DNA of 64,000 nt from Bacillus proteolyticus (GTDB lineage: Bacteria > Bacillota > Bacilli > Bacillales > Bacillaceae_G). A model generated the notes under the pieces. That model was not told the origin of the DNA and made no database searches. It saw nothing but the letters and a program-made list of their open reading frames with translations. Where the stretch lies: positions 62,001 to 126,000 of the forward strand of contig NZ_MACH01000048.1 in NCBI RefSeq assembly GCF_001884065.1, in the 5' to 3' direction. Of the stretch, positions 1 through 7,495 are shown piece after piece. Within the stretch, counting starts at the first letter, position 1; every line of letters starts with the position of its first letter. The translations under genes and the position numbers were made by a program.

Positions 1-19
1 TACGATGAAACATATAGAA

Positions 20-63
20 GAAATCGGCTGTTTTACGAAGTAAAATGGCTGGTTTCTTTTTTT
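20..63 (+). terminator. Terminator of a gene left of the window
   Basis: An imperfect hairpin with about 17-base arms (20-36 and 40-56) around a GAA loop is followed by a T-rich run. It would end a + strand gene lying before position 1. Confidence 0.7.
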
Positions 64-70
64 GTTCAAG

Positions 71-135
71 AATGTAAATATATCTTTACATATTTTTGGG
101 TATATTATACAATTTTGTAAAGATATATTTACATT
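71..135 (+). promoter_or_regulatory. Promoter bracketed by two inverted operator-like sites
   Basis: A perfect 20-base inverted repeat has arms at 71-90 and 116-135. Each arm contains a smaller dyad of the form TGTAAA-N6-TTTACA (73-90 and 116-133). A vegetative promoter lies across them: -35 TTTACA at 85-90 inside the left site, a 17-base spacer, and -10 TACAAT at 108-113. The right site covers the start point. This is the layout of a repressed promoter. The ATGT...ACAT form of the left site resembles PadR-type operators, but the regulator itself is not in the window. Confidence 0.65.
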
Positions 136-149
136 TTAGGAGGGGGAAA

Positions 150-686
150 ATGGATAAAAGAAAAGAAACGACTGTTACTGTTTCGATGGTTAAATTAAAT
201 ATCTATTCATTTTTTATAATATTCGCTCTGGCGATTGGAATTAGTTATTTACATGCGCTTTTTTCAGGTAAGTTTCAATTTGAAATTACATTGCCGATTA
301 TGTTTCTTTTAATTATTGGAATGATTGTTCTCGTTTGTATACATGAAGCGATACATTTAATAGGATTTCGCTATATCGGAGGTGTTCCGTGGAGCGAACT
401 AAAATGGGGTGTCAATTGGAAATTAGGTGTAGCATACGCTCATTCTAAAAAGGAAATTACAGTAAAGCAAATGAAGAAAGTGCTAATGCTGCCGTTTTTA
501 CCAACTGGAATTTTGCCAATTGTAATTGGATTAGCTATGAATATGCAATCCATCTCATTTTTAGGGGTTCTACTAACAGCAGGTTGTATCGGTGACATTG
601 CTTTATATCAAAAAGTTTCAAAGTTTCCAGATGATGCGCAAGTTAAAGATCATCCGAGTAAACCGCAGTTTACAGTTTATGAATAA
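150..686 (+). CDS. DUF3267 family zincin-like membrane protein
   Basis: A 178-residue integral membrane protein with about four hydrophobic segments (roughly residues 18-38, 48-68, 110-130 and 135-152). The second ends in HEAIH (H65, E66, H69), the HExxH zinc-protease signature. That signature and the late GDIALYQ stretch fit the DUF3267 family of putative zincin peptidases, whose substrates are unknown. An upstream in-frame ATG at 96 lies inside the promoter, so the ATG at 150, seven bases after AGGAGGGGG, is chosen. The gene sits alone behind the double operator and ends at its own terminator. Such genes often stand next to PadR regulators, which fits the operator. Protease activity is inference. 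Confidence 0.85.
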   Translation: MDKRKETTVTVSMVKLNIYSFFIIFALAIGISYLHALFSGKFQFEITLPIMFLLIIGMIVLVCIHEAIHLIGFRYIGGVPWSELKWGVNWKLGVAYAHSKKEITVKQMKKVLMLPFLPTGILPIVIGLAMNMQSISFLGVLLTAGCIGDIALYQKVSKFPDDAQVKDHPSKPQFTVYE

Positions 687-692
687 TAAAGG

Positions 693-729
693 AAGAGGAG
701 GCGTTTTTGAATAACGGCCTCCTCTTTTT
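693..729 (+). terminator. Rho-independent terminator
   Basis: Arms AGAGGAGGC (694-702) and GCCTCCTCT (717-725) are followed by a T run. It ends the DUF3267 gene and also lies just beyond the 3' end of the opposing HAD gene. Confidence 0.8.
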
Positions 730-761
730 GGCGGTAAATCGCTCATATAATTTATTTACTA

Positions 762-1433
762 TCATCTTGTTTTTATCTCTACCTCTAAAAACGAAAGAAC
801 ATCTAATAAATCATCTATCACACGTGAATGCTCAAAGTCACCCCAAAATAAATCTCTCTTCCAAACGCCAAGAATTCCTACTTGTTCAGAACCGAGCACA
901 TCGTTTTCTGGATGATCTCCAACGTAAAGACATTCTTCGGCTTTTACATTTAGCTTTTGCAAAGCTCGTTCGAAAATTTCAGGATGTGGTTTCTTAATTC
1001 CTTCTGCTTCTGAAATGAGAATTGTATTTGTATACGTATGTATGTTTAAGGCACGAAGGTTGTGCATTTGAAAATCAGTAAAGCCGTTTGTAATAATGCC
1101 AATTTTAATATTTTGTTGTATTAAACGCTGAAGTAATTTATGCATGTTTGGGAAAGGGATACAATGATATTGAAAATTTGTAATGTAGTCGTGCAGCAGT
1201 TGCTCTGGTGTTAAAGTGGTAATATTATATTCGCCAATGAGAGTAGCATATACTTTATCCTTCCACGTGTAGCCATTGTTGTCGAGTTCAAGAAAACGAG
1301 AACAATACTCGGATTGTTCAAGGTTCATAAAATGAAGGGAAAAGCGATTGTATTGGTCATGGATAAATCGCTCTAAAGATTGTCGTCGATCTAATAGTGT
1401 CCCATCTAAATCAAATAGCACAGCATGAATCAT
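762..1433 (-). CDS. HAD-superfamily hydrolase (subfamily IA)
   Basis: A 223-residue cytoplasmic phosphohydrolase. The four HAD motifs are visible: DLDGT near the N-terminus (nucleophile D8, acid/base D10), the threonine of IITNG in the middle, the lysine in GIKKPHPEIF, and GDHPENDV near the C-terminus for Mg2+ binding. The helical cap between motifs I and II fits subfamily IA (YjjG/phosphoglycolate-phosphatase-like). Probable substrates are small phosphate esters or nucleoside monophosphates; the exact one cannot be told. The ATG at 1433 is preferred to an upstream start because GAGGAGG sits six bases before it. It is divergent from the lipoprotein gene at 1527 and shares its control region. 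Confidence 0.88.
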   Translation of the reverse strand: MIHAVLFDLDGTLLDRRQSLERFIHDQYNRFSLHFMNLEQSEYCSRFLELDNNGYTWKDKVYATLIGEYNITTLTPEQLLHDYITNFQYHCIPFPNMHKLLQRLIQQNIKIGIITNGFTDFQMHNLRALNIHTYTNTILISEAEGIKKPHPEIFERALQKLNVKAEECLYVGDHPENDVLGSEQVGILGVWKRDLFWGDFEHSRVIDDLLDVLSFLEVEIKTR

Positions 1434-1480
1434 ATGTAACCTCCTCAAAGCTTTTATAAATAATTATCGCATATTCGTCA

Positions 1481-1499
1481 GAAAATGATTATCATATTT
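1481..1499. promoter_or_regulatory. Fur-box-like operator
   Basis: The 19 bases here match the classic Fur box at about 15 positions, including the full central core AATGATTATCAT. It lies between the divergent HAD gene and the lipoprotein metallopeptidase, 28 bases before the latter's start. The match is seen in the sequence; iron control is inferred. Confidence 0.55.
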
Positions 1500-1526
1500 T
1501 TGTAGGCTGTAACGACGGAGGTTTAA

Positions 1527-2630
1527 ATGAAAAAATTGTATGGAAAGATAACATGTTTTATAATTTCAATTGGTTTAGTCGCCGGATGTGATATGGCGGA
1601 GCAAACTTTGAAAAGAGAGAAGAAAGATGTGTGTGAAACGACAGAAGAATGTACAGAAATAGGCGATAAAACGCTCCAAAAAGTATATAAAAAGATAGAT
1701 GGACTTTCGGAACTTGAAGTGCCCGAGGAGGATGTAACAGAACATCATACAAGTAAGGATATGAAAGAAGTAGAAATGAAAAAAGAGGATGATGAAAATT
1801 ATTTCTTTTTAGCTTCTTATTATATTGATGGAGACGCAATTGTAGATCCTTATTTCGATAAACTAGATCGGAAACGATTGAATAAGGCTTTCGCTGAAGA
1901 TAAAGAAGCGAAAGAAGAGGTGCTGGAACAGCGTCAAGATAGAGGGTATCATGGGTCGTTATGGGAGATGTACAGTACTCTTATTCCAGCTAAGTATCGC
2001 ACTGACATAAAAGAATTTGACATGGTAACAGATGGCTATGATGGAATTGTCGCTCATGTTATGCCGAGTGTGGAATATCCGAAAGAATGGGTTCTTAGTT
2101 TAGATACGCTTGATTCGGCAGTAAATATCGATGAAGTGATGAAAACATTAATTCATGAGACAGCTCACGTATTGACGCTGGGGCATAAACAAATACCAGT
2201 AAATGAAAAGTACTTAAAGGCTTTTGAAGAAGATAAAGATATTTCATCATACCAAAATAAATGTAAATCTCTTTTCTTACAAGAAGGGTGTGCGAAAGAG
2301 AATTCTTATATAAATCAATTCTACAATTCGTTCTGGAGACCAATTGAGCAGGAGTGGACAGAAAAGAAAGTGGAAGAGAGTGAAGAAGCTCAAATTCAAT
2401 TTTTTAAGGAGAGACAGGATGAGTTTGTGTCTGAATACGGTACAACAAATGTAGCGGAAGATATCGCAGATACATTTACAGCATTTATATTACAAGATTC
2501 AAAAGAGGTGAAAGAAGGAACAGAGTTAAAATATAAAAAAATTGCCTTCTTCTATCAATTCCCAGAGCTTGTAAAAATGCGTGCAGAAGTGTTATCAGGA
2601 TTATATGATGTTTCAAAAACGATAGAATAA
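1527..2630 (+). CDS. Lipoprotein with HExxHxxxxxH metallopeptidase motif
   Basis: A 367-residue exported lipoprotein. The signal peptide is followed by a lipobox, VAGC, with C21 as the lipidated cysteine. Residues 25-95 are highly charged and probably a flexible linker. The core carries HETAHVLTLGH (H210, E211, H214, H220), which could supply three zinc ligands and the catalytic glutamate. The C-terminal half is acidic and helical. The protein would be anchored outside the membrane and may cleave peptides or wall proteins, but no characterised family was recognised. The start has a GGAGG-type site and lies just after the Fur-like box, suggesting expression under iron limitation. Confidence 0.82.
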   Translation: MKKLYGKITCFIISIGLVAGCDMAEQTLKREKKDVCETTEECTEIGDKTLQKVYKKIDGLSELEVPEEDVTEHHTSKDMKEVEMKKEDDENYFFLASYYIDGDAIVDPYFDKLDRKRLNKAFAEDKEAKEEVLEQRQDRGYHGSLWEMYSTLIPAKYRTDIKEFDMVTDGYDGIVAHVMPSVEYPKEWVLSLDTLDSAVNIDEVMKTLIHETAHVLTLGHKQIPVNEKYLKAFEEDKDISSYQNKCKSLFLQEGCAKENSYINQFYNSFWRPIEQEWTEKKVEESEEAQIQFFKERQDEFVSEYGTTNVAEDIADTFTAFILQDSKEVKEGTELKYKKIAFFYQFPELVKMRAEVLSGLYDVSKTIE

Positions 2631-2869
2631 CAAAGTGGACACTAAGGCGATTGATGTGTTCGATATATTTTAGCCAAGGGAAAATGTGAAGAATTTTACT
2701 TCTTTGCGTTTTTTTTGTTGATAAAATTGAAAATTCTGTCTTTTTTAAAAAAGAAGAAGGAACTGAAGCTTTAAAATAGAATTAGTATAAAAATGTCACA
2801 AATTAGACACAATTATAATGCGCGTATTATAGGGGCTATAAGTTTACTCTCGAGGAGGTAATGAAGCGT

Positions 2870-3097
2870 ATGAAAACGATTCTTGCGGTTGCTGGTCTCA
2901 TTTGGGTAATGTCTCACGGTTTTCCGATTTTTGAAGGAGAGCAAATTCGTAGTGCATTAAATAAAGAGTTTAATGATTATCATATTATTGATCGAAAAGA
3001 TAATGTCGTTACAGTGCGTGTGAAAGATTGTTTCCATACAGTTACGGTTGCGAATGGGAACGTTACAAATGAATCAAAAATGTGCGATAAAAGATAA
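2870..3097 (+). CDS. Small exported or membrane-anchored protein, unknown
   Basis: A 75-residue protein with an N-terminal hydrophobic segment (about residues 3-17) that may be a signal peptide or anchor. A short beta-type region follows with two cysteines (in VKDCFHTV and SKMCDKR) that could form a disulfide outside the cell. GAGGAGG ends only two bases before an ATG at 2861, so the second ATG at 2870 is the better start. It has its own terminator and convergent neighbours. No function was recognised. Confidence 0.7.
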   Translation: MKTILAVAGLIWVMSHGFPIFEGEQIRSALNKEFNDYHIIDRKDNVVTVRVKDCFHTVTVANGNVTNESKMCDKR

Positions 3098-3102
3098 AAG
3101 AA

Positions 3103-3147
3103 AGAAGCTGACTCTGGCGTATCGCTCTAAGTCAGCTTTTTTTTCGT
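3103..3147. terminator. Terminator between convergent genes
   Basis: Arms AAGCTGACT (3105-3113) and AGTCAGCTT (3130-3138) are followed by eight T on the + strand. It overlaps the last codons of the minus-strand permease, whose transcript it may also end. Confidence 0.85.
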
Positions 3148-3938
3148 TTTCCGATAAGGAGTTTTTCAAACGCCTCGACAAATACATACATAAGAGTTGC
3201 GAGGACGCAAGTGAGCAATACACTGAGCAAGACGAGTGTGAAGTTAAAGACTTGGAATCCATAGCTAATTAAATAGCCAAGTCCTTGTTTAGAAACGAGG
3301 AGTTCTCCAAAAATAACACCGACCCACGATAAGCCAACATTCACTTTTAACGTTGAAATAATTGCAGGGAAAGATGAAGGGAGAATAACGTGCGTATAGC
3401 ATTGCCATTTATTTGCGCCAAATGTGTCCATGACCTTTATATAGTTGGAATCGACTTCTTGAAATGCGCTGTAAATAACGAGAATGGTAATGATGATGGA
3501 GATGATTACTCCCATTGCGATAGAAGATGAAATGTTTGGACCAAAAATAACAATGATAATTGGACCGAGTGCAACTTTTGGCATTGCATTTAGGACGACG
3601 AGATAAGGATCAAGTACACGGGCCAAAAGTGGCATCCACCAAAGGAAAGTAGCAATAATAGCTCCGAGTACAGTTCCGAGAATAAAACCTACTCCGGTTT
3701 CCAGTAATGTCGTCCATATGTGAATCCAAAGTGAACCGTCAATCCATTTCGCTAAGAAGAGATCCCAAATGCTCGAAGGAGAGCTAAAGAGTAAAGGATC
3801 AATCCACTCCTTTTTACTAGCTATTTCCCATAGTGCAAAAAAGAGGATGAGCAGTAAGAGCTGTAAAGAACGTGCTAACCATGCGCGCCTACGTTCTTTT
3901 TTTCGAAACTGTTCATGTAGTTGGTTTATATTATCCAA
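3132..3938 (-). CDS. ABC importer permease (SsuC/TauC/ThiX type)
   Basis: A 268-residue membrane subunit with about six membrane helices. It has a BPD_transp_1 core and an EAA-like coupling loop ([16 protein letters not shown]). It forms the channel of the importer made with the two upstream genes. The upstream ATG at 3986 has no ribosome site. A TTG at 3938 follows AAGGAG by ten bases and overlaps the ATPase stop by eight bases, so translational coupling is likely. The family carries nitrate, alkylsulfonates, taurine or thiamine precursors. Size and order resemble the uncharacterised B. subtilis YtlD; the substrate is unknown. Confidence 0.88.
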   Translation of the reverse strand: MDNINQLHEQFRKKERRRAWLARSLQLLLLILFFALWEIASKKEWIDPLLFSSPSSIWDLFLAKWIDGSLWIHIWTTLLETGVGFILGTVLGAIIATFLWWMPLLARVLDPYLVVLNAMPKVALGPIIIVIFGPNISSSIAMGVIISIIITILVIYSAFQEVDSNYIKVMDTFGANKWQCYTHVILPSSFPAIISTLKVNVGLSWVGVIFGELLVSKQGLGYLISYGFQVFNFTLVLLSVLLTCVLATLMYVFVEAFEKLLIGKRKKS

Positions 3939-4695
3939 GTCGTTCCAACTCCTTCCATATTTCTTGGAAGAGGGATGGGAAGTCATGGTGGTGGCGTGCT
4001 TCTAACGGTGATAAGGAACGAATACTTTCTGGGACGATGAACGTTTTTGCAATTTTTCCAGGGTTCGCCTGCAGTAAATAAATGCGATCACTCATCGCGA
4101 TTGCTTCTTCAATATCGTGTGTCACGAGTAGAGATGTTTTTTTATAGTTACGTAATAATGTGAAGACGAGATCTTCTAGTTTTAACTTTGTTTGATAATC
4201 GAGTGCGGAAAATGGTTCATCCAGCAATAAAATTTTTGGATCGGTCGCTAACGTTCGAACGAGTGCTGCACGTTGGCGCATACCGCCGGATAGTTCGCGA
4301 GGATATTGCTGTTCTATATCATGTAAACCAACTTGTTGTAAAAGCTTTAATGTATGTTCTTTCGTATATTCGTCATAAATCTTCCGAATATGAAGTCCGA
4401 GCATAATGTTTTCTTCAATTGTTTTCCATGGAAACAAGTAATCTTGTTGAAGCATATAGCCCATAGATGGGGTCTTAGTTGTAATCGGTTCACCATCTAA
4501 AAATACGATACCTTCAATTGGATCAAGTAGCCCTGCGATGATGGAGAGGAGCGTTGTTTTTCCGCAACCACTCGGACCAAGAATAGAAATAAATTCTCCT
4601 TCTTCTACTTGTAAACTCATATCTTCAAGAATAAGTTTGGCATTTTCTTTTGCAAAAAAGCAGTGAGAAACGTTCCGTATTTGTAAAAAGCTCAT
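3931..4695 (-). CDS. ABC importer ATPase (SsuB/TauB/ThiZ type)
   Basis: A 254-residue cytoplasmic ATPase of the importer. The Walker A motif GPSGCGKTT is at residues 40-48, the signature LSGGMRQ at 135-141, Walker B LLLDEP at about 156-161, and the switch histidine lies in LVTHD. It starts 11 bases after the binding-protein gene and overlaps the permease start, so the three are one operon. It resembles YtlC of B. subtilis in size and setting. Confidence 0.92.
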   Translation of the reverse strand: MSFLQIRNVSHCFFAKENAKLILEDMSLQVEEGEFISILGPSGCGKTTLLSIIAGLLDPIEGIVFLDGEPITTKTPSMGYMLQQDYLFPWKTIEENIMLGLHIRKIYDEYTKEHTLKLLQQVGLHDIEQQYPRELSGGMRQRAALVRTLATDPKILLLDEPFSALDYQTKLKLEDLVFTLLRNYKKTSLLVTHDIEEAIAMSDRIYLLQANPGKIAKTFIVPESIRSLSPLEARHHHDFPSLFQEIWKELERLG

Positions 4696-4706
4696 ACACT
4701 TCGCCT

Positions 4707-5714
4707 CTATTTCTTAATAACGCTTTCGGCAATTTTTGTATTGACGAGCGTTTCATGTGGAACTTCTTTTTGCAATTCACCAGATTCTTTCATAATCGTT
4801 TGGAGCTGTTTCCATTCAGAAGCATCTAATAATGGATTTGTCGCATAAGAATGTTGTTTTTTGTAGCGCTCAATTACTTTCACTGAAATGTCTTTTGAAG
4901 TGTCTTTAAATAGTGGTGAAACAGCATTGGCAATCTCTTCTGGACTATGTGTATCAACCCATTGCTGCGCTTTATATAGTGCGCGCGTGAATTTTTCAGC
5001 AGCAGCTTTATCTTTCTTTAAGAAACTTTCCTTTGCCATAAATGTTGTATAAGGAACAGTGCCAGATTCAGCTCCGAAAGAAGCGACGATATAACCTTTT
5101 CCTTCTTTTTCAAGTATACTTGCAGTCGGTTCAAAGAGCTGTACAAATTCTCCTGTACCAGATGAAAAGGCATTTGCAATATTAGCAAACTCGATATTTT
5201 GAATTAAGTTCGTATCTTTGTGAGGATCAATGCCATTTTTCTTTAAAACATATTCCCCAACCATTTGCGGCATGCCGCCTTTACGCTGTCCTAAAAACGT
5301 AACGCCTTTTACGTCATTCCAATTAAAAGAATCTAATTTTTTACGAGAAACTAAAAATGTGCCATCTGTTTGTGTAAGTTGAGAAAAATTAATGACAGGA
5401 TCTTTTGCTCCTTGTTGATGAACATAAATAGACGTTTCTGAACCAACAAGCGCAATATCGATTCCGCCAGATAAAAGAGCGGTCATCGTTTTATCTCCGC
5501 CAGCTGTTGTTTGTAAGTCAATATTTAAACCTTCCTCTTTAAAAAATCCTTTTTCAATTCCAACATATAATGGTGCGTAGAAAAGAGAGTGGGTAACTTC
5601 GCCAACGCGAATTTTTTGATCTTGTTCTTTCGTACTTTCCTTTGTGCTACTACAAGCAACGAATGTGAAAACAGCTAGTAACATGATGCAAAAAACGGTA
5701 ATTAATTTTTTCAC
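4707..5714 (-). CDS. ABC importer substrate-binding lipoprotein (NMT1/SsuA-like)
   Basis: A 335-residue lipoprotein, first gene of the importer operon. The signal peptide ends in a lipobox, FVAC. The mature part has the two-lobed NMT1/THI5-like fold, with YAPLYVGIEKGFFKEEG near the start as in binding proteins for thiamine precursors, sulfonates or nitrate. The longer reading back to 5864 is unlikely, because AGGAGGT sits eight bases before the GTG at 5714. It resembles YtlA of B. subtilis. No TPP riboswitch is visible upstream, which weakens but does not exclude a thiamine role. Confidence 0.88.
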   Translation of the reverse strand: MKKLITVFCIMLLAVFTFVACSSTKESTKEQDQKIRVGEVTHSLFYAPLYVGIEKGFFKEEGLNIDLQTTAGGDKTMTALLSGGIDIALVGSETSIYVHQQGAKDPVINFSQLTQTDGTFLVSRKKLDSFNWNDVKGVTFLGQRKGGMPQMVGEYVLKKNGIDPHKDTNLIQNIEFANIANAFSSGTGEFVQLFEPTASILEKEGKGYIVASFGAESGTVPYTTFMAKESFLKKDKAAAEKFTRALYKAQQWVDTHSPEEIANAVSPLFKDTSKDISVKVIERYKKQHSYATNPLLDASEWKQLQTIMKESGELQKEVPHETLVNTKIAESVIKK

Positions 5715-5834
5715 TATATGACACCTCCTAGAAGTCAATCTACAAGCATAATATGTAGGTAAGTGCCCATATGTGAGTATAGATAGCAGGAATTTTTTGG
5801 GTAATAAAGAAGTACAAATATAAGGGGTGATAAA

Positions 5835-6131
5835 ATGGAGTATGAATACGACGATAGCGTTCATTTACATCTTGATTATTTCGGAACTGAATGTGATATG
5901 GAATCGATTGCTTATAAGAGGAAGCATGAAGACGTGTGGGATGTGTATTTTAATTTTGGAGTATACGGTCTTCAGAAAGAGGGGATAGAGACAGGCCGGT
6001 TTATGGACGAATATGCTGGTTATTATGTTTTTTCTGTACATGCTCGTGATTTGAGCTGGGAATTTGGAAGTGCACAGTTTGAGGAATGGGTCTTGAAGAA
6101 CCATATCGTAGAAAGAACGCTTCAAAAATAG
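5835..6131 (+). CDS. Small acidic cytoplasmic protein, unknown
   Basis: A 98-residue soluble protein rich in aromatic and acidic residues, with no signal peptide or membrane segment. AGGGGTG lies seven bases before the ATG. It runs 11 bases ahead of a small membrane protein gene and probably shares its transcript, ending at the terminator at 6409. It is divergent from the ABC importer. It may be one of the small Bacillus-specific DUF families; no function can be given. Confidence 0.75.
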   Translation: MEYEYDDSVHLHLDYFGTECDMESIAYKRKHEDVWDVYFNFGVYGLQKEGIETGRFMDEYAGYYVFSVHARDLSWEFGSAQFEEWVLKNHIVERTLQK

Positions 6132-6142
6132 GGAGGAATTTC

Positions 6143-6373
6143 GTGGTTGAATTTCTCATCTTATTGTTTATTTGCGTAACTGGATTTTACATCATGCAAG
6201 TGCTCACTTACCGATTTGTAAAGAAAAATATTCATAAATACAAAAGATTGAAATTGGTTCATATGTGGTTAGATATGACTATGAAAAAGGGTCCGAGATT
6301 AGATTTTTTTGATTTTGTATTTATAGCAATCGTAAGTATCATATGGAAATTATGGATGCTTCCTCTTGTATAG
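6143..6373 (+). CDS. Small two-helix membrane protein, unknown
   Basis: A 76-residue protein with hydrophobic segments at about residues 3-21 and 56-75, separated by a basic loop. GGGAGG is six bases before a GTG at 6143, which is a better start than an ATG at 6086 inside the previous gene. It is co-transcribed with the 98-residue gene. No family was recognised. Confidence 0.72.
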   Translation: MVEFLILLFICVTGFYIMQVLTYRFVKKNIHKYKRLKLVHMWLDMTMKKGPRLDFFDFVFIAIVSIIWKLWMLPLV

Positions 6374-6408
6374 TAAACATGCTAATCATCGTATCCTAAT
6401 AAATTATG

Positions 6409-6442
6409 AAAAGAACCTGTCATATGACAGGTTCTTTTCTAT
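6409..6442. terminator. Terminator
   Basis: A perfect hairpin spans 6411-6436 (arms AAGAACCTGTC and its complement) and is flanked by A on the left and T on the right. It can serve both the + operon and the opposing small gene. Confidence 0.85.
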
Positions 6443-6690
6443 AATAATAGTTTTCCGAAACTCGTGCTGACAAGTAAAACCGCGCTTGCAAAAATTATAG
6501 TAAAGATTATTTGTTTCTTTTTATAATTTAAAATGGTAATTGCTAAAAAAGAAAAGAGGATAAGGGTATGAGAAAACAATCCAAGTTCTAACGGCTTGTG
6601 AGAAATAATTTGAATGAAGAATGGAACATATAGTATGAAATAAATAATGAGGAACATGATTTTTAGAAACGAGATTATATGTGTATTCAT
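6439..6690 (-). CDS. Small multi-helix membrane protein, unknown
   Basis: An 83-residue, very hydrophobic protein with about three membrane helices. A G-rich site (GGGGGG) lies four bases before the ATG at 6690. Upstream in-frame starts have no ribosome site. It is convergent with the preceding small operon. No function was recognised. Confidence 0.65.
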   Translation of the reverse strand: MNTHIISFLKIMFLIIYFILYVPFFIQIISHKPLELGLFSHTLILFSFLAITILNYKKKQIIFTIIFASAVLLVSTSFGKLLL

Positions 6691-6834
6691 ATTGCCCCCC
6701 TTTTTTTCAATTGTAGCATGTAGTGTTACATGGGAAATCCAATGTATACGACAAATTACGACAAATGGGTTCATACATATTTGTTATTCTATTAAAGGTC
6801 ATTATTTGTAATGTATATATAGGAGGATTTTTTA

Positions 6835-7449
6835 ATGTTAAAGAAATTATTATTATTTGTACTTACGGGCTTATGTGTAGTTATTTTAACAGCTTGTAAA
6901 GATGAAGAGGACAAGCTGAAGGCAACGGAAGAACAGAAAATAGATGAAAAGAAAGTTGAAGAAGATAAGAAGGTAGAAGAGGAAAGTAAACAAGAACAAC
7001 AACAAAAGGCAGCGGAAGAAAAGCATAAGCAGGAAGAGCAGCGAAGAGTAGAAGAAGAAAAGCGTAAGCAAGAAGAGCAGCAAAGGGTAGAAGAAAAAAA
7101 GCGTAAGCAGGAAGAGCAGCAAAGAGTAGAAGAAAAGCGTAAGCAAGAAGAGCAACAAAGAGTAGAAGAAGAAAAACGTAAGCAAGAACAGCAGAAGATC
7201 CAGCAACAACAGTCTGCACAACAAGAGAGAATGCAGAAACAAGAAAAAACAACAAAAGCAACGGGTGGGAAGCCGACAAGATCACAAATTTCGGTCGGTT
7301 CTCATGTAGTCATCCAATTAGATAAAGATTATAGTAAAACTGTGAGCGGTGTTGTGAAAGACATTTTAACAAACACGGAAACACATACGTACGGAATTAA
7401 AGTTCGATTACAAGATGGACAAATTGGCCGTGTTCAAAGTGTTGGATAA
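6835..7449 (+). CDS. Lipoprotein: charged coiled coil fused to YwbE-like domain
   Basis: A 204-residue lipoprotein. The signal peptide ends in the lipobox LTAC (C21). Residues about 25-130 are a lysine/glutamate/glutamine repeat built on units like KRKQEEQQRVEE, predicted to form a long single helix or coiled coil. Residues about 150-204 read GSHVVIQLDKD, then GVVKDILTN, then GIKVRLQDGQIGRVQ, the pattern of the small YwbE (DUF2196) family, which normally stands alone in the cytoplasm. The stalk would hold this domain away from the membrane, outside the cell. AGGAGG precedes the ATG. Function is unknown. Confidence 0.82.
   Translation: MLKKLLLFVLTGLCVVILTACKDEEDKLKATEEQKIDEKKVEEDKKVEEESKQEQQQKAAEEKHKQEEQRRVEEEKRKQEEQQRVEEKKRKQEEQQRVEEKRKQEEQQRVEEEKRKQEQQKIQQQQSAQQERMQKQEKTTKATGGKPTRSQISVGSHVVIQLDKDYSKTVSGVVKDILTNTETHTYGIKVRLQDGQIGRVQSVG
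7017..7193 (+). repeat. Imperfect in-gene tandem repeat (coiled-coil coding)
   Basis: About four to five purine-rich units of 36-42 bases encode the EEKRKQEEQQRV pattern of the lipoprotein stalk. Units differ by whole codons, so slippage could change stalk length between strains. Confidence 0.75.
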
Positions 7450-7453
7450 ATAA

Positions 7454-7495
7454 AAAGAGGTCGTCCACATCATCTTTGGACGACCTCTTTTTTAT
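7454..7495. terminator. Terminator between convergent genes
   Basis: Arms AGAGGTCGTCCA and TGGACGACCTCT (7456-7487) are followed by a T run on the + strand and preceded by A, so it works both ways. Confidence 0.88.

Noticed and set aside
5715..5834. TPP riboswitch before the ABC importer
   Set aside because: The conserved CTGAGA and ACCTGA-type cores are absent in the short divergent gap.
6881..7285. Leucine-rich minus-strand frames opposite the coiled-coil repeat
   Set aside because: Complement of a Lys/Glu/Gln repeat gives Leu/Phe-rich false frames; no start signals.
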